Source: Membranipora membranacea (taxonomy: Eukaryota > Bryozoa > Gymnolaemata > Cheilostomatida > Membraniporidae). From it: a stretch of DNA of 64,000 bases. The position numbers and the translations under genes are program-made. The notes beneath the pieces are model-generated. The model was given only the letters and a program-made list of their open reading frames with translations. It was not told where the DNA came from and ran no database searches. Every line of letters begins with the position of its first letter. Position 1 is the stretch's first letter. The DNA lies in contig OU612066.1 of the NCBI GenBank assembly GCA_914767715.1, positions 32,090,283-32,154,282 on the forward strand, given 5' to 3'. Below, in pieces: positions 47,646-60,225 of the stretch.

Positions 47646-47829
47646 TCATAGTAGTTAGGACTGACTCAACGCCAACAGTATCTCCTCTTTCCCTCTTACA
47701 AAAGTCGTCGGAACGTTGCCCATGGTCTCCAAACACATGACATACACAGTTCCTTATATCATGGGCAAGTGTCAGAGACATTTGGATTTGCTTGATTCTT
47801 ACCAGCTTTACCGCAGAAGTAGATGGATT
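47646..47829 (-). pseudogene. Exon of a large transposon gene
   Basis: The minus strand reads NPSTSAVKLVRIKQIQMSLT, LAHDIRNCVCHVFGDHGQRS, then DDFCKRERGDTVGVESVLTT, ending ATGATAAAT|GTAAGTAC. The Cys/His spacing and the strong donor support a real exon. I associate this kind of segment with the region upstream of YqaJ domains in invertebrate transposon proteins, but that link is from memory. Its neighbours here are LINE debris. Confidence 0.5.
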
Positions 47830-49019
47830 GTAAAAAAACAACTAAGGTGGACAGTTTGGTTTGGTATGCTTGTCATGCCTCACCGACTCGATATGAGCCC
47901 ATGTCACTTTTCATCCTCTGTTCTTTTTTACTTGTACAGTGTTTTTTGTTGTCACTGTCGAACAGTGCATTTCTGAAATTAACAAGTGAGATATTACAAA
48001 ACCTTTCTTATTGATTTAGATAAGGGAACTATCTATTTGAGATAAATGTCAGCAATTAATGGAATGAACTACTGGCTGATCTTACCTGAATTTTTTTGCC
48101 AGATGAGGTGGATCAACCGAACAATGATATCTTCTATCTTCTCACTCATGACATTTTATTGCCAGATGGGATGAATTAGGAAAGGTTATCAATTCCTGTT
48201 AGAAGGTATGTTTAAATATAGGACATAGCAATTCCAATCATGAGTTATTGTAGAAAACATTATTGTTAAGTTTATGAATTAAGATTCAAACATACGCTCT
48301 TAGAAGTGTGCCCGATCTTCCATGTGTATTGTGTACTCATGAGGAAGATAGGGTATACAGGCCAGCCTCACCTGCATGATATCATCTGTTTAATGGTGAT
48401 CCAACAAAGATGGTTGCGTGCACTGTGAGGTTCGCTGACATCGGATATCTGACCAAAAGTTACTTGCTTATGTCCAAATAGCTGGCCGATTCGTTACGAA
48501 GAATGGTAGAGGGTAGCTGAAATTGTTTTAGGTCCAGAAATACTGCAGAACACACGAGTTCCGACTTCTGCAGCCTCTCCACAACCCCTTAGGAATGGCA
48601 AGAAGCATAATGACGCCTGGTGATCATAATTTAGAGTTTCATGTTTCGAAATGTGACTTCATAGTAACGTATGTCTTATGATATGTAGATGAAGGAAATA
48701 ATTTCGTTTGATATTTTCTCACCAATTAAAAGGTCTCTTGGTGTGAGGATTACACACAAGGCCTTCCTTCACTTCATTGAAAGACAGTATTCAGCATCTC
48801 GTTTTAGGTTGTAGTCTCCCAATTGATCTCCTCAGTCCGTCAATATTGCTGAACTATTAATGAACTGGGTAGACACATGGGTGAAAGTCATCTTTGTATC
48901 CAGTGGTAGGCAACAACAATATATAACCTGATACATCTGAAATACAATGGATGTTACCAAGAATGTTATACATTTTGTCTGTATACTTCACGACTTAAGA
49001 TATTTAAATTTCCACTCAC

Positions 49020-49146
49020 CATGCTTGAGAGCACTTATGCAGAACTTGATCGTACCCTTTCTCCACCATCCCTGTCTGCGAAGCAGATCAATATTCTGAA
49101 ATTTAGTCTTCATTTGAATCTGGTCTCTGTCGGTCTTTTTAACCTC
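49020..49146 (-). pseudogene. Duplicated exon, copy A
   Basis: After acceptor GGTATAG the minus strand reads EVKKTDRDQIQMKTKFQNID then LLRRQGWWRKGTIKFCISAL and ends CATG|GTGAGT in phase 1. The W..GTIKFC block recurs at 53493-53618. Family unknown. Confidence 0.5.
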
Positions 49147-49261
49147 CTATACCAAAAAAGGATGCTTGATATATTATACAATATGTAGTGGTTTCAATAG
49201 CTATCTTCGTTGCTTTTTTCAGAAATATGAGCCCTCAGTTTGTGGGAAGCCAATTTGAAGA

Positions 49262-49485
49262 TTATGAAGATGTCGTACCCCATTTACCCGTGTGCATATC
49301 CTGACTATTATTTCTCAATAGTTTCCTCTTCTGATATGTCTTTCCACAGTTTATCCACATACAGGTGTAACTTTTCTCGCACATGGCTGGTTGCGGCTGG
49401 TCGATGCGGCTCTTGATGTGATCCACTAACTCTAAAATGCCATTAAATATTTCTCCCACATTCTCACAGTGTGTCCACTGGCAGA
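49262..49485 (-). pseudogene. Exon with two C2H2 zinc-finger-like motifs
   Basis: The minus strand reads ICQWTHC, then FNGILELVDHIKSRID, then YTCMWINCGKTYQKRKLLRN and SQDMHTGK, ending near ACGG|GTAAAT. CxWxxC followed by F....LV.HI, and CxWxxC..TY..+..L...HTGK, resemble GLI-type or AEBP2/ARID2-type fingers, each lacking one histidine. A Gln/Pro-rich segment (GQPGQPSQPHQIPGQPYQIP) precedes it, separated by a TAG. Probably a decayed transposon or host zinc-finger exon. Confidence 0.45.
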
Positions 49486-50601
49486 TCGGACTCTCCTACT
49501 TCTTCTTTAGATTTTGGAAGAGAGTATTCGAAGGCTGATCTGGTATCTGATAAGGTTGACCTGGTATCTGATGAGGCTGACTTGGCTGTCCTGGCTGTCC
49601 TGGCTGAACGGGGTTGGTATTTGGTGTTTTTTCCTCCTAACATTTTGGATGATCACTTTCTTGCAAGCTTAAACCCTTTAGCTGAATGTATCCATCGTTT
49701 TTTCTCTCCATGTAGTCTACATGTTTTGAACCATGGTACAAGCTTGCATCATATGTGATAGAGAAGTTATTTTGAATAGTAGATTTATATATGTGAGTAG
49801 GGGTTGGCAATGTTGTCAGACTACATACTAAGAGCAAAGCGCTGAATTTTTTTGGAATATTGTTTCTTGATGCAAAAACAATTCTCCCATTGGATCATGC
49901 TTGGGACACTTGAAAATGACTTAACACACGTCAGAAAGCCTAGAGACTTTATTTATCACGATCGTAAGTGCCTACGAAACGGCATTTACATTGTAATATT
50001 GTGCTTAATAAGAGGTGTACATGATGAATAACTGTTCAACAAATTGAATTTTTAAACTGTAAGGCTGCCCTTGTATTGTGAATATGTCAAGACTGTCTGA
50101 TTCAGCTCGGAATCATAAGCTTTAATATGACATGTTATATTGATATATTTTCAATTTGAATTCTCTTAAATGCAATGCAACTGCAATCTGTTTAAAGTTT
50201 TCTCTTAAAAATTGATGTATATTTGTTCTACATATGTGAGAAGTTAAAATGTTTATTAGATCTGTGAAAAATGAAGTGTTTTTTAGGAACAAGCAGAAAA
50301 CAATATTTTGAGCTGGTCCTTATTGTTGTAGAATGATAGCTTGTGCTCTGTGTTGGTGAAATTCTTATCTTCTTGAACTACGGAAGTTCCTCTTTTCTAC
50401 CTCTGTTATGGTATTCATAATACCCCACAGATACGCACACATTCTGACAAAGACACCTGTATGTCTGTACCCTCTCCAGTTCATTTGCGACAAAGGTAAA
50501 TGTTCACTTGATAAAATCTAAGGGATTTCTTAAAGATTTTGCTTGTTTTTTCTTTACTATTATATCCTTCGACACCTATTTGAGCAGCAAAAAAGACTCA
50601 C

Positions 50602-50739
50602 CTTTTCCATGTGTGGGATTCTTTTTTAAGAGAACTTGTTGAAGTATACAGCGCCACTTGGTATCCTTGACATGCTCCACCCGATGTTTCCTGGAGTTAT
50701 TAGCTTCCACATGTGACCATACAAGACGTTTCACCTTCC
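50602..50739 (-). pseudogene. Exon-like segment, possible copy B
   Basis: The minus strand reads KVKRLVWSHVEANNSRKHRV then EHVKDTKWRCILQQVLLKKN, ending GAAAAG|GTGAGT in the same phase as the exons at 49020-49146 and 53493-53618. Similarity to them is weak, so membership in the set is tentative. Confidence 0.4.
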
Positions 50740-51329
50740 CTTATCATAAGCAAGTGGACGTTTTCTATACCCCGCTGTTATGGTCTAAACACACCTGAGC
50801 AGATTTTACGGCAGATGCGGTTGGCAAATTTTTGCAGGTTATGTGTAGCACTCATGCTATACCCAACTGATAAGTCTGACTAACCAATCAAGAGGGTATC
50901 GGTTGGTCAGCCAGATGTGAGATTCGCTGTTTCCCCTCTCTCACCTGGTTGATCTGTCAGAACAATATCCTCATATTTTTGTCTCAATAACTGACAAGTC
51001 ATCTACAACTCAACGATACAGATTGTGCTTGTCTTGTTGACAGCATTCACTTGGAGATACACACACGCAATTGAGCATGCACAGTAACCAATTATTATTA
51101 TTTGTATCTTTCATTTGCATTGTATTAGATTAACTGTTTGAACTGAAAAAAAACAAGAAGAATGAAGCAACAAAGAAAATTAAAACGAATGGACAACCTC
51201 CCACTGCGACTTTATGGTCCCTGGGCCATAAAAATAGTCTCTTAACAGATCTTGCTGGTCCCAGCGTGTCCTCTCCTTATGTGGAGCTAAGGGCTCATGA
51301 GGAGCTAAGGCAATATCCCTATATCAGCG

Positions 51330-52610
51330 TCAGTCCACAAATGCAATATACGCTGTGGTCAAAACCCTTGTATTAGGAGGGTCTATGTTAAGTTCTGACT
51401 TGAGTACACTGAACCTCTGCACTGTTATTCCGAAGGTGTTCTCAATTGTTCTTTTTGCCCTTGTCAGACGATAAATAATCACTTGTTGCTCGTTGGCCAT
51501 CTCCCCGAGTATGGCCTCAGCAGATAAAGGTCTGGTACTCCTGGAAAGAGAAATGATGGACAGATAGAATGTTTTACCTTCCCTAACCTATATTCCATGA
51601 ATTGAATAACATGTTAGTACAGATGTGACGAAAGTTACAACAATTATCTTAAATTTGGCTAGTTTTTTCTCTATGTCAAAGGGAAGACGACTTCAAAAAA
51701 GACATGACAAACCAGTACATTTCAAGATAGGATATTCACTGAAAGATTGATGTGATCAACTGATGATAATGTGTCAACGGCTAGTGGATTAATTTGCAGC
51801 AAAAGGCACATCGGTCATTGTCTTTTTATTAACTATGAGCACATTATTGGTGAATTCAGATTAAATTTAGCTCTGTGAAAATCCCACAAATCCATCATAA
51901 TACTTAGAATAGGTTAGCCTCTCATGACAGCGCTGAATGTAAATGCATTGTTATCCCAACCACGGAATTTTACTAACCTTCTATTGATGGTGGTTCAGGT
52001 AATCCCATCGTTCTATCAGTCAATCCTGTTCCGAGCATGCACAGGTTAAACACCCCATCTGACCACTCCCAAGGTGCCCCCACATCCACATATTATAGGT
52101 ACTAATATGTGGTGTAGCACACAGCCATTAGCACCAAACTGTTCCTTGACTTGTAATTATGATATGCAGATGATATTGCTACGTGCTTACCAACTATTAC
52201 ACCTACAAAATTGATATGTTAGAGGCGTAGAATCTTTGTTTGTCAAAATATTCTGTAGCCTGCACATAACAATGTCAGGGACAGTGTCCTATGGTTCAAA
52301 GTTTCAAGATTTGGTTCGAAACAGTCATAGTTAAATCAGAATCCCAGTTGTGCAACAAGAGGTAGATAAATGATCCTGATAATTTGGTGAATCTCGGCTG
52401 AATATTTGGTGAATCTCAGCTGGTTCTTACATTGAGAAATCTTTACATGTCTTTTATCAAAAGACAGCCACACAAGAGACTGAAAATGGTACTCTCACAA
52501 GAGTCTGCACATAACTTACTGATACAACAAGGGAAATCCCATCGCTCAGAAAACCCTTCTGCCACATTCTCCCATTCCTGAGGTGTATTGGGTGTTTGCA
52601 AAAACTTACC
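51330..52610 (-). pseudogene. PIF/Harbinger transposase (HARBI1-like) pseudogene
   Basis: Three minus-strand exons. 52520 to about 52610: PQEWENVAEGFSERWDFPCC, the Harbinger segment before AIDGKH, ending A|GTAAGT. 51978-52149: NSLVLMAVCYTTY, two stops, YVDVGAPWEWSDGVFN (second catal. Asp region) and MGLPEPPSIE. 51330-51540, joined in phase: GVPDLYLLRPYSG, then after a frameshift IIYRLTRAKRTIENTFGI, the hallmark RLSRARRxxENxFG signature with the catalytic Glu, then a stop. The AIDGKH exon and the N-terminus were not found. Two stops and one frameshift show it is dead. Confidence 0.85.
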
Positions 52611-53492
52611 CAAAAAACTCATTCACTATGGCACCACAAACCCCCAACACAATCTGTCTTATCGTTGACACTCCTTAAAGCAATGTATGACATTGTATAT
52701 TACTTCTCACTTAGTGCCATCATTGCTTCTACACCTTCCAATGATGTTACGTTGCCTACAATTAACTGCCTCAATGCTAATGCTCCATATACTGTCCTGT
52801 CTAGGTTTATTATTAAGTCTATAATGGTGAAAGCACATATCCAGAAAAACGGGAGAACATGAGTCCCCAGCTCATTTGACTCTTCACAAAATACTGAAAC
52901 ATCAGTTACAAACATGAACAACCAATAGCGTTATCTGTGATATCTGTGAGAACTGGTAGCCATGATAAAGTGGCACATTATAGTGAAATGATATATGGCT
53001 TGGGATAACATTTGCTTTTGTCATAACAAAAATTAGACTCCTGAGTGAGGCTTGTAGACTATACCCTCTTTCAACTTGACCTTGTCAGAGCAGACGATAC
53101 CTTATCTGGCCTTTTGTGGTAGACCAACAGCTGACTCTTGTATCCCCTAACAATCGATGAACTGGTGAGACGCATTCCAGCTTTCCTTGGCTTATCAAGT
53201 TCACCTTGATTTAAATACATTATACTTCACTTACAAAAGATTTAAGATACAACACAAGTTTTTGATTTGTTGCAATGAATTGAAATGTTGCATAATATTA
53301 ACGGGATTTCCTCAACAACTTTAATGATGTTGAGTGCACCGAACATTTTTACCAGAATCATTTATGAGTGATTATCGACTTTAGTCATTGTACGTATTAT
53401 GTTTTCCTCAATTTTTTTTCTAGAATCATATAAGCCTAGAGTCACTTCATTTAACGGATCAGTTAAAGTCACAAAAGCTGGCACTACCATAC

Positions 53493-53618
53493 CTCTTCTG
53501 AGAACTCTGACACAAAACTTGATAGTTCCCACACTCCACCTTCTCTGTCGCGCATCAAGATCAAAGTTTTTAATCTGATCTTTGATCAGATCCGCACGGA
53601 ACCGATCCTTTGTGCAAC
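53493..53618 (-). pseudogene. Duplicated exon, copy C
   Basis: After acceptor TATATAG the minus strand reads CTKDRFRADLIKDQIKNFDL then DARQRRWSVGTIKFCVRVLR, ending G|GTATGG in phase 1. This is clearly homologous to 49020-49146. The pair shows that one exon, and so probably one transposon or gene, has been duplicated within 4.5 kb. Confidence 0.5.
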
Positions 53619-54309
53619 CTATATAAAACAGTGAATTTTCTTTTTCAGCCTATGATTTTTGTGATAGTATGATACTGTTTCGAATATTGAATTCCGGCTG
53701 ATGCAGTTTGTGACTATTTTATTTTACAATGTATTCACAGGTTCTCCACTCTTGTTTTTTTTATTGCAAAGGCTTGCGTGTAACGACTCTATAAGGAGTG
53801 AAATCTGTTTTTCACTTGTGTTTCAGTGTATCTGCAACGGGAAGCACAATTATCGAACATCCAAGTATTTGATGATCGGATAGGGGGGAAGGGGCACCAT
53901 GTTGTATCTTCACGCTTACTCTTTCTTCACTTCTTATCATTTTCACTTCTGTGATTTCCCCAATTCTTCAAAGTCTTCAGCCTTCCAATAATATTGTTAC
54001 CCCCCCCCCCCCCCTCTTGATGATCTTTCACAGTGCCAAGTTTTTGTTGACTACCTAGTTCATTCTTGCAGTGGAAGCTAACATTAATGAATTACAAAAT
54101 GAACTTCACTGATATTCAGACCAATTAAACCAGCGACTTGATTCCACTAGCAGAAAAACAGATCACATATTGCAATATGATAGCTTTGGACTAAGGCGGA
54201 AATTGTTTTGCTATTGCCAGCATAAATGACTTGTACCTTGAGTTTATTCACAATTTTAACTGTCTCACCTCCCAGTATAACATGGCTGTAGCAGTCACCC
54301 AAACCAATC

Positions 54310-54862
54310 ATTTCTACAATCTGTCATAGCCTGCTTCCCTTCCCTTTTCCACCAATCCACCAATTGGATTGTGTCCGGATATGTGAACTGCAAAGTCATC
54401 AAGCTTCTCCTCAATAATAATTTTGGATTGGTAGTGACTGATATCATAATGCAAATTAAATGATTGGGACACAACGTCGAGTAGGGTGTTACTTAACATA
54501 AATACAAATACAATATTTATTTGGGATGACACTGCAAACTCATATTGACAGAGTGCAATGTTTAAGTCGCCATTCACAGAGATCATTTCTGATATAGCAT
54601 CAAAGCATTAATTTCAAATAGTCAGGAGACTATGATCCATTGATACATCTTTAAACCTATGACCAAAGACATCTGAGGTCTGAGGATTAAACATTGTTTA
54701 ACACTAGGACTATGGAGTTCAATCAATGCAGAAAAAATTCCTTACCTGATAGTAAGTGTTCTTATAAACCAGCGCATTTTCCTGAGGTGATGGGGGCGGT
54801 GGTGTTGATGTCGACAAAGTTTCTGAGCAGCAGATTTGTTCTTTTAGCCAATGGGCCTATTT
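54310..54862 (-). pseudogene. Exon-like segments, unassigned
   Basis: Minus strand: 54750-54862 reads HWLKEQICCSETLSTSTPPP then QENALVYKNTYYQ before GTAAGG. 54314-54600 follows acceptor GCTATATCAG and reads SQSFNLHYDISHYQSKIIIE then HISGHNPIGGLVEKGREAGY. Splice signals are decent, but the two do not join in phase. Not recognised; likely transposon debris. Confidence 0.3.
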
Positions 54863-55155
54863 CTTAGTGGGATCTACAATAACTCAATTTGAGCATGTTA
54901 CAACCACAACTTCTTATGGCACCTATTTAATATCATGATTGAGATATGGCTCAATCCATTGACAATGCGTGACTGTAAGTCAATAATCATCTCAGCTGAG
55001 TTTCCTGGTGGGTACTCGAAATCCAGTGATAGTAGTTCTGGTGGAAGTATGGGAAAGATCACCTTTTCTCCTCGAGCTCATGATTCTCTTTCATAACTTC
55101 TTGTGTTTATGAGTTGAACCCCTGTCTTATGTTACAACGAAATTATAAAACTTAC

Positions 55156-55880
55156 CGTCTTCAGGATTTGCTTATTGTTGCTGGTGGCTACATAATTGTT
55201 GCAGAGAGCCCACATCTGCTCAATCGGGTTTAGAATCGCAATATTATACAGCAGGAATCTCGAGATGGTGTGCCCGTGGAGTATGTATTGTATGTATGTA
55301 TGTATGTATAAATTGATTCACTTTCAATTTCTTGCATTCAGCTCGTTCTTCGGTGATGGCTCAAAAATAGCGGTTAGGCCAAGCGGTGTTATCTCGCTTC
55401 TCCTTCTCTTGATCGTGTCCATAAGACGTTGGATTCGTGAACCTGATCAAAGATATACAAAGGAGTCATTACGGTGGATGCAAAGTTGAGGTAATGTTTA
55501 TGGTCAGCATGATATGTGATTGCCTTTGCAGTGCATTGCAATCTCCGTCAACCAAATGTGTCCAAGTTGACCAAGATACAGCTTGGAAAATGAATGTCTA
55601 CTTTAGGACAGGGGTATTTCGGTGGGGATGTTGTGTGCAAACTTATTTATACACTCTCACCTATTCTTAACATACAAAATAACCATTACAATAACATTTT
55701 TAAACCTACCGAAGGCCAAGTTTATGGAGAGCCCTCCTCACTGTCTCCTGAGACACAGCCTTTCCGAATGTTATTGTGACATATTCTGTTATGTCACTCA
55801 TCCGAACAGGCTCACCCGCTTTCATCCTCTTGTGTATTTCCGTTGACATATTGTCTAGATCCAACGAGTCGAGCTTAGTT
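55156..55880 (-). pseudogene. Tc1/mariner-like (DDE_3) transposase pseudogene
   Basis: The minus-strand exon at 55710 to about 55880 reads KAGEPVRMSDITEYVTITFG then KAVSQETVRRALHKLGLR, a helix-turn-helix like the second DNA-binding subdomain of Tc1/IS630 transposases, ending at GTAGGT. The piece at about 55320-55490 reads YIFDQVHESNVLWTR, matching the D-E-x-F-x-x-W-T-R region with the first catalytic Asp, then stops; an adjacent frame gives DNTAWPNRYF. The piece at 55156-55290 reads AILNPIEQMWALCNNYV, matching LNPIExxW with the last acidic residue, ending GACG|GTAAGT. A (ATAC)n repeat and a deletion have removed the central Asp block. Confidence 0.75.
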
Positions 55881-55949
55881 TAGTAGACCCGCACTTTCTG
55901 TAACAACATTAAGAAACTGGGATAAAACTTCAGTCTTGAAAAGATAACA

Positions 55950-57108
55950 TTAAGTTGAATTTTTGCTGCTGTAGGTTGGGAGTCGTTTTGTCGCAGTGAC
56001 CTTAAAACTATATTGTGTTCAGGGCCTAACAGGCATCACTCTTCTTTCGGCATGTGAATCTACTCAGCCTCCATGATAAAGAGATGTCCCAATTTTTATA
56101 TACAATCATGCACATTATATGCCAATATTCAACCATATATTCTGACCCATATTGAATGTGTTCTGATGTTGTTCAATGATTATATGAGTTATAAAATGTG
56201 TGAACTCACTCACCTTCTCAGTGACCGGTTTCTCAATGCCTTGTCTGTTAAATATGTAGTACAACTGGTGCCTCTATTAAGGCCCATACCATGGCTAGAG
56301 TTTCTCTACAGGCTTCTGGAGGCCTACCTCACCACCCTCATCCCTTTCCCCCTCAAAAAAAGCTAACACATTTGACAGCACCTTCTTCAAATCCATTTTT
56401 GTTAATGTGAATAAATTCTTAGACGCAGACTGGCTGTCTCACCTCCAGTATACTACACTAAGAAATAAAATTCGTGTAACTAGTGATTAAAAAGCTGTAT
56501 TTATCAAAAATTCCAATAAATCACAGTGGACGATAGAAAAAGGAAGAAAATGTTCCAACTTTTTTAATCTATCAATGTATTACACATCAACTATGGTTGA
56601 TTTTAAGTTAGTACAGGACAAATTGTAATGCTACACCAAAATACGAGGAGTTGTGAGCCCTGGGTAATATGTTTGTAAACAAACGTTAGAATTCCATAGT
56701 ACTTGGTATTTCAATGAAAGTAGGCCCAGTCATCAGTTTCACAGACATTCACACGTCAATTGACTTGCTAACATTTTATTAGGGAAAAGGCAAGAGTTAA
56801 AACTGTACGCAAAAATGCCTGCAAATTTTTTGCTTACCTAGATATTGTCTTGTTAATCGCCCTATCAATCATAACATGTTAATCAGCAGTCAACTTGACC
56901 ACCAAAATGTATAAACACAGACTTAAGGATTATGTAAATACACTCTAGGGACCAATGGTAAGTTACATAACCTTACTACACTGAATAATACAGCGAGAGG
57001 GGGGGCATAGGCGTTTTTTATAATAATTCATGTTCGATTGAATATTGTATGGCATGCATATAATGATGTAAAATAATTGTGGGGTCAGAGGTTAACAATT
57101 GTAAAAAT
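55950..57108. other. No recognisable gene
   Basis: A plus-strand open frame at 56073-56366 (97 codons) lacks motifs or splice partners. Nothing else is supportable. Confidence 0.35.
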
Positions 57109-57601
57109 CAGGGCTGGGAAAAACCGCGTTATTTATAAGATCAACGCGATTAATCCATATTGAGATTAATCTGATTAACTCAAAATTAATTTTAAATTTA
57201 AAAAAAAAATTAATTTATTTTTATTTGTTTCGAGTTTGTTGGCTGTTGAGGCCACCGAGAACATGCAATATCGAGATGAAAAGTATAGGACTATGCTGAT
57301 TGTAAGAAAAAGGCTCAAAAAGTCTAGTCAAGTTTTCCAAAAACACAACTAAAGGTGATTACAATTACATGTACCTATAAAATAATGACTCAATCACTCA
57401 ACAAAAGTTTCATATTTGGGAGGAAAGCTTATCATAAGTCCATATCTATAAAAAAAGATATTGTTATTGCTTGATTTCTTCTGCGGTTTGTGGTCCTGTA
57501 ATCAACCAGATGGGTAGATTAAAGGTAAGAGTAATCGCATATTAACTTAACATGTCATGATTAAGATTAAGATCAATTTTCTTTAGTCTTGCACAGCCCT
57601 A
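57109..57601. mobile_element. hAT-like MITE (AGGGCTG ends)
   Basis: The left end reads CAGGGCTGGGAAAA and the right end, reversed, TAGGGCTGTGCAAG. Subterminal GATTAATC/GATTAAGATTAAGAT runs lie at both sides. The AGGGCTG terminus is common in hAT elements. Flanking octamers (GTAAAAAT, GTAATTGG) match at 5 of 8, so the target duplication is doubtful. Confidence 0.5.
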
Positions 57602-57829
57602 GTAATTGGGCTGACACACAATGATCAAATTTTACTTACAGCTGATTATCCTGACACATTAAAAAGAGACAACGATCCGCAGAAGCTACAGTTGCAGGTA
57701 TATATAATAACCGACAATTTTCAAGAGAGATTTGAGCCATAAATAAGTGGGCTTGATTTTTGTTTAAATTGATTGAATTTTAGATGAAATATCGTCTTGA
57801 TGTTAGTTGTATGTGCTAGAGTAAGTTTG

Positions 57830-58320
57830 TCAGACAGGTAGGTTGGTGATGGTTGTGCTGACGTCTGAAATGACAGTTTTTATTGATCTGGCTAACATTG
57901 CTACATTATCACATATTTCACACAGGCACCTCAGCCGCTTAGCTGATTTCATGAGTTTCACGTTACGTGGCTTCAGCGTGTCAAATGATGTTTTATTTAT
58001 TGTATGTGTTGACTCCTCCCTAAACATTGAAATGTTCTTATGCATGAATATTTCGTAACACGCGTTACCCCACATTTGGACTTATTTGGATATGTGGTGA
58101 TAATATCCTCACGATTATAGAATTTTAGCACTTCCTGGATAAAACGTTCAGATATCCATGGGTCAGTGCCCTTCTTAGACTTGTAATAGAATGCACTCCG
58201 GTTGATTTTTCAGCACACTTGATACAGCCTTTTTGTTAGAGGCAGTGGTTGTAAGCTCTAGCCGCAAGGTTTTTCTCGCAATATTATCTGTGCTGATCAT
58301 GAAGGGGACGGTGAGACTTG
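57830..58320 (-). pseudogene. Transposon gene fragment (LRPxxV..C.C family)
   Basis: Minus strand, three frames in succession: NIARKTLRLELTTTASNKKA; GTDPWISERFIQEVLKFYNR then EDIITTYPNKSKCG; MFREESTHTINKTSFDTLKP, RNVKLMKSAKRLRCLCEICD and NVAMLARSIK. The order FY.R.DIS, a short linker, then F..LRP..V......  .C.C..CEN recalls a widespread uncharacterised animal family of probable transposases. At least two indels separate the frames, so the copy is dead. Confidence 0.6.
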
Positions 58321-58329
58321 ATTTCAGTG

Positions 58330-60217
58330 GTAATGTGGTCTGCAAGTAGAGAGGTTAGCTGGTTACAATTTTCAATTTTAGCATTGGCATATTGTTGGTC
58401 TTAACCAAGGCATTTGACCAATGGTATGAGAAGTTTGATGTTTTGACGGCATTGCATAAGAACCCAGCCACTGATCTGAGACAGTCTCTCAGCTCGGTCA
58501 GAGTGTAGACCTTTGAATACCGCGGGGATGAAAAAATGTTTCAACTCTAATGAAGAAGATTGATTTTTTTAGCTTTCAATATAGCAGGATGAATTCGAGC
58601 AAGGACGAGGCTAGGCAGATTTGATAAGAAACTTTATGAAGAGTGGTTGTTGTTGTTGTGATTATTATCTGTAAGAGATATGCATTTAGTGAAGAAGGTA
58701 TAAATGTCCTCATCTGGTTCCCGCCAAAACAACATAACCTTACTGAGTAAATTGTCATTTTGTTTACACTCAAATGTTCTGATTTTTTTGATCATTGTGT
58801 TGTACAATTGAACAATATCATGAACTGATGGTAAGAAGGTTGTTCTTTGTGATGAATTCGATTGGGATGTTAATCTTGAACTCCAAAATGTCCATTCGCC
58901 TTGAGAAATTTCTGCCTCCAGTCTTTTTTTACCCGGAGATCTGTTGTCTGAAAATGATGAATGAGATACTCTGAAATAATAATATAAAAGGTGGTTATCT
59001 CTTCACTGTCCCTGAAAAAAAATGTTTATATTGTCTTTGATGAGAGAGAAAACAATTATGCAGTGAGCGTTTAACAGGAGTACACCACTGGTCTGACATA
59101 AACAGCTGTGCATTGTCTTGTTTGGGAGTTGACCACCCTTTTAATAATATAGGGTCACTCCTAAGAAAGGTGGTAAATTATGATTATATTGATTGTAGTG
59201 ATTGTTACTTTCAACTATTTATGTATTTCTCGCTGGTGAGTAATGAAAGTAAAGGTGGTACATATACTTAGAACAAATAACAGCAGAGATGTGCAAAACA
59301 GAGAATCCGTAACACGAATACGGCACCTGGCAACGGTACAAAATCTATAACACAGAATAGGAGTTAGACAGTGAGCTCTTAGTTAATCAAGTCTCGTAGT
59401 GATACAAGCTCAAGCTATATTACAAGAAATAGTGATTTTATGTATTTGTTGCAGATGAGCCGAATATGATATGTCAGTGAAAGGAAATGTGGTACAGATA
59501 CTTACAACAAATAACAGAGACATGACAAACGTGGTATATTAATACTTGCAACGGTTACTGGACGAAATTTACGGGATGAAATAGTAATGGTTCTCTTAGG
59601 TATGAGAAACAATATAAACTGGATTTCATGATCAGGCAACAAGGTGCAAATTTGGTAGTTCTATGGAGTACAGTTAAGGTAGAGATACAGGGGTCCTAGG
59701 ATTTTATCATAACTTGGTACACTGATCAAACACAGTTCCCACAGGCCTAAGATCCAAAATATTAGAGTATCATATTTAAAATTGTGGTTTCTATGGCAAT
59801 TTGTATTTTTTACTCTAATTTACTAAGGCGAGAAAGAGTTGTAGAAATTCATGAATGAACATAGCTTTCTCCACAATAACACCATGTTTGCCGCAACGCT
59901 ATTTCTACAACCATAACAAACTATACTACAGATAATTACATAGTAGTCCTCATTGGTACAGTCATAACATCATTCCTAACTAATTAGCTTCTGGTCCTCA
60001 CGCCCTTATTGCCAGCTTTTTTGCCTCAGAGCATAAATATTTTGGATTTGAATATTGTAGTTTATTATCAACAAATTTTCACATACAAACGAAATAACAA
60101 TTTAATAAACAAACATTGATCAGAATATGCAACTACATATCCTGTTACAATATATACATTTCGTACGTTTTACACCACATTATCTTGTCAATATGTGCTA
60201 ATCATGTTCATTACTAT
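58330..60217. other. No recognisable gene
   Basis: A minus-strand phrase RVKKDWRQKFLKANGHFGVQ near 58880-58945 looks protein-like, and a stop follows. No splice context was found. The remainder shows no exon or repeat I can support. Confidence 0.35.
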
Positions 60218-60225
60218 GATATCAT

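Noticed and set aside
52596-52921. Open frames on both strands at 52.6-52.9 kb as the Harbinger N-terminus
   Set aside because: Neither frame shows the expected Harbinger N-terminal pattern nor joins the 52520-52610 exon in phase.
57830-58058. Plus-strand open frame at 57843-58058
   Set aside because: Antisense shadow of the minus-strand transposon fragment, which has the recognisable Cys pattern.
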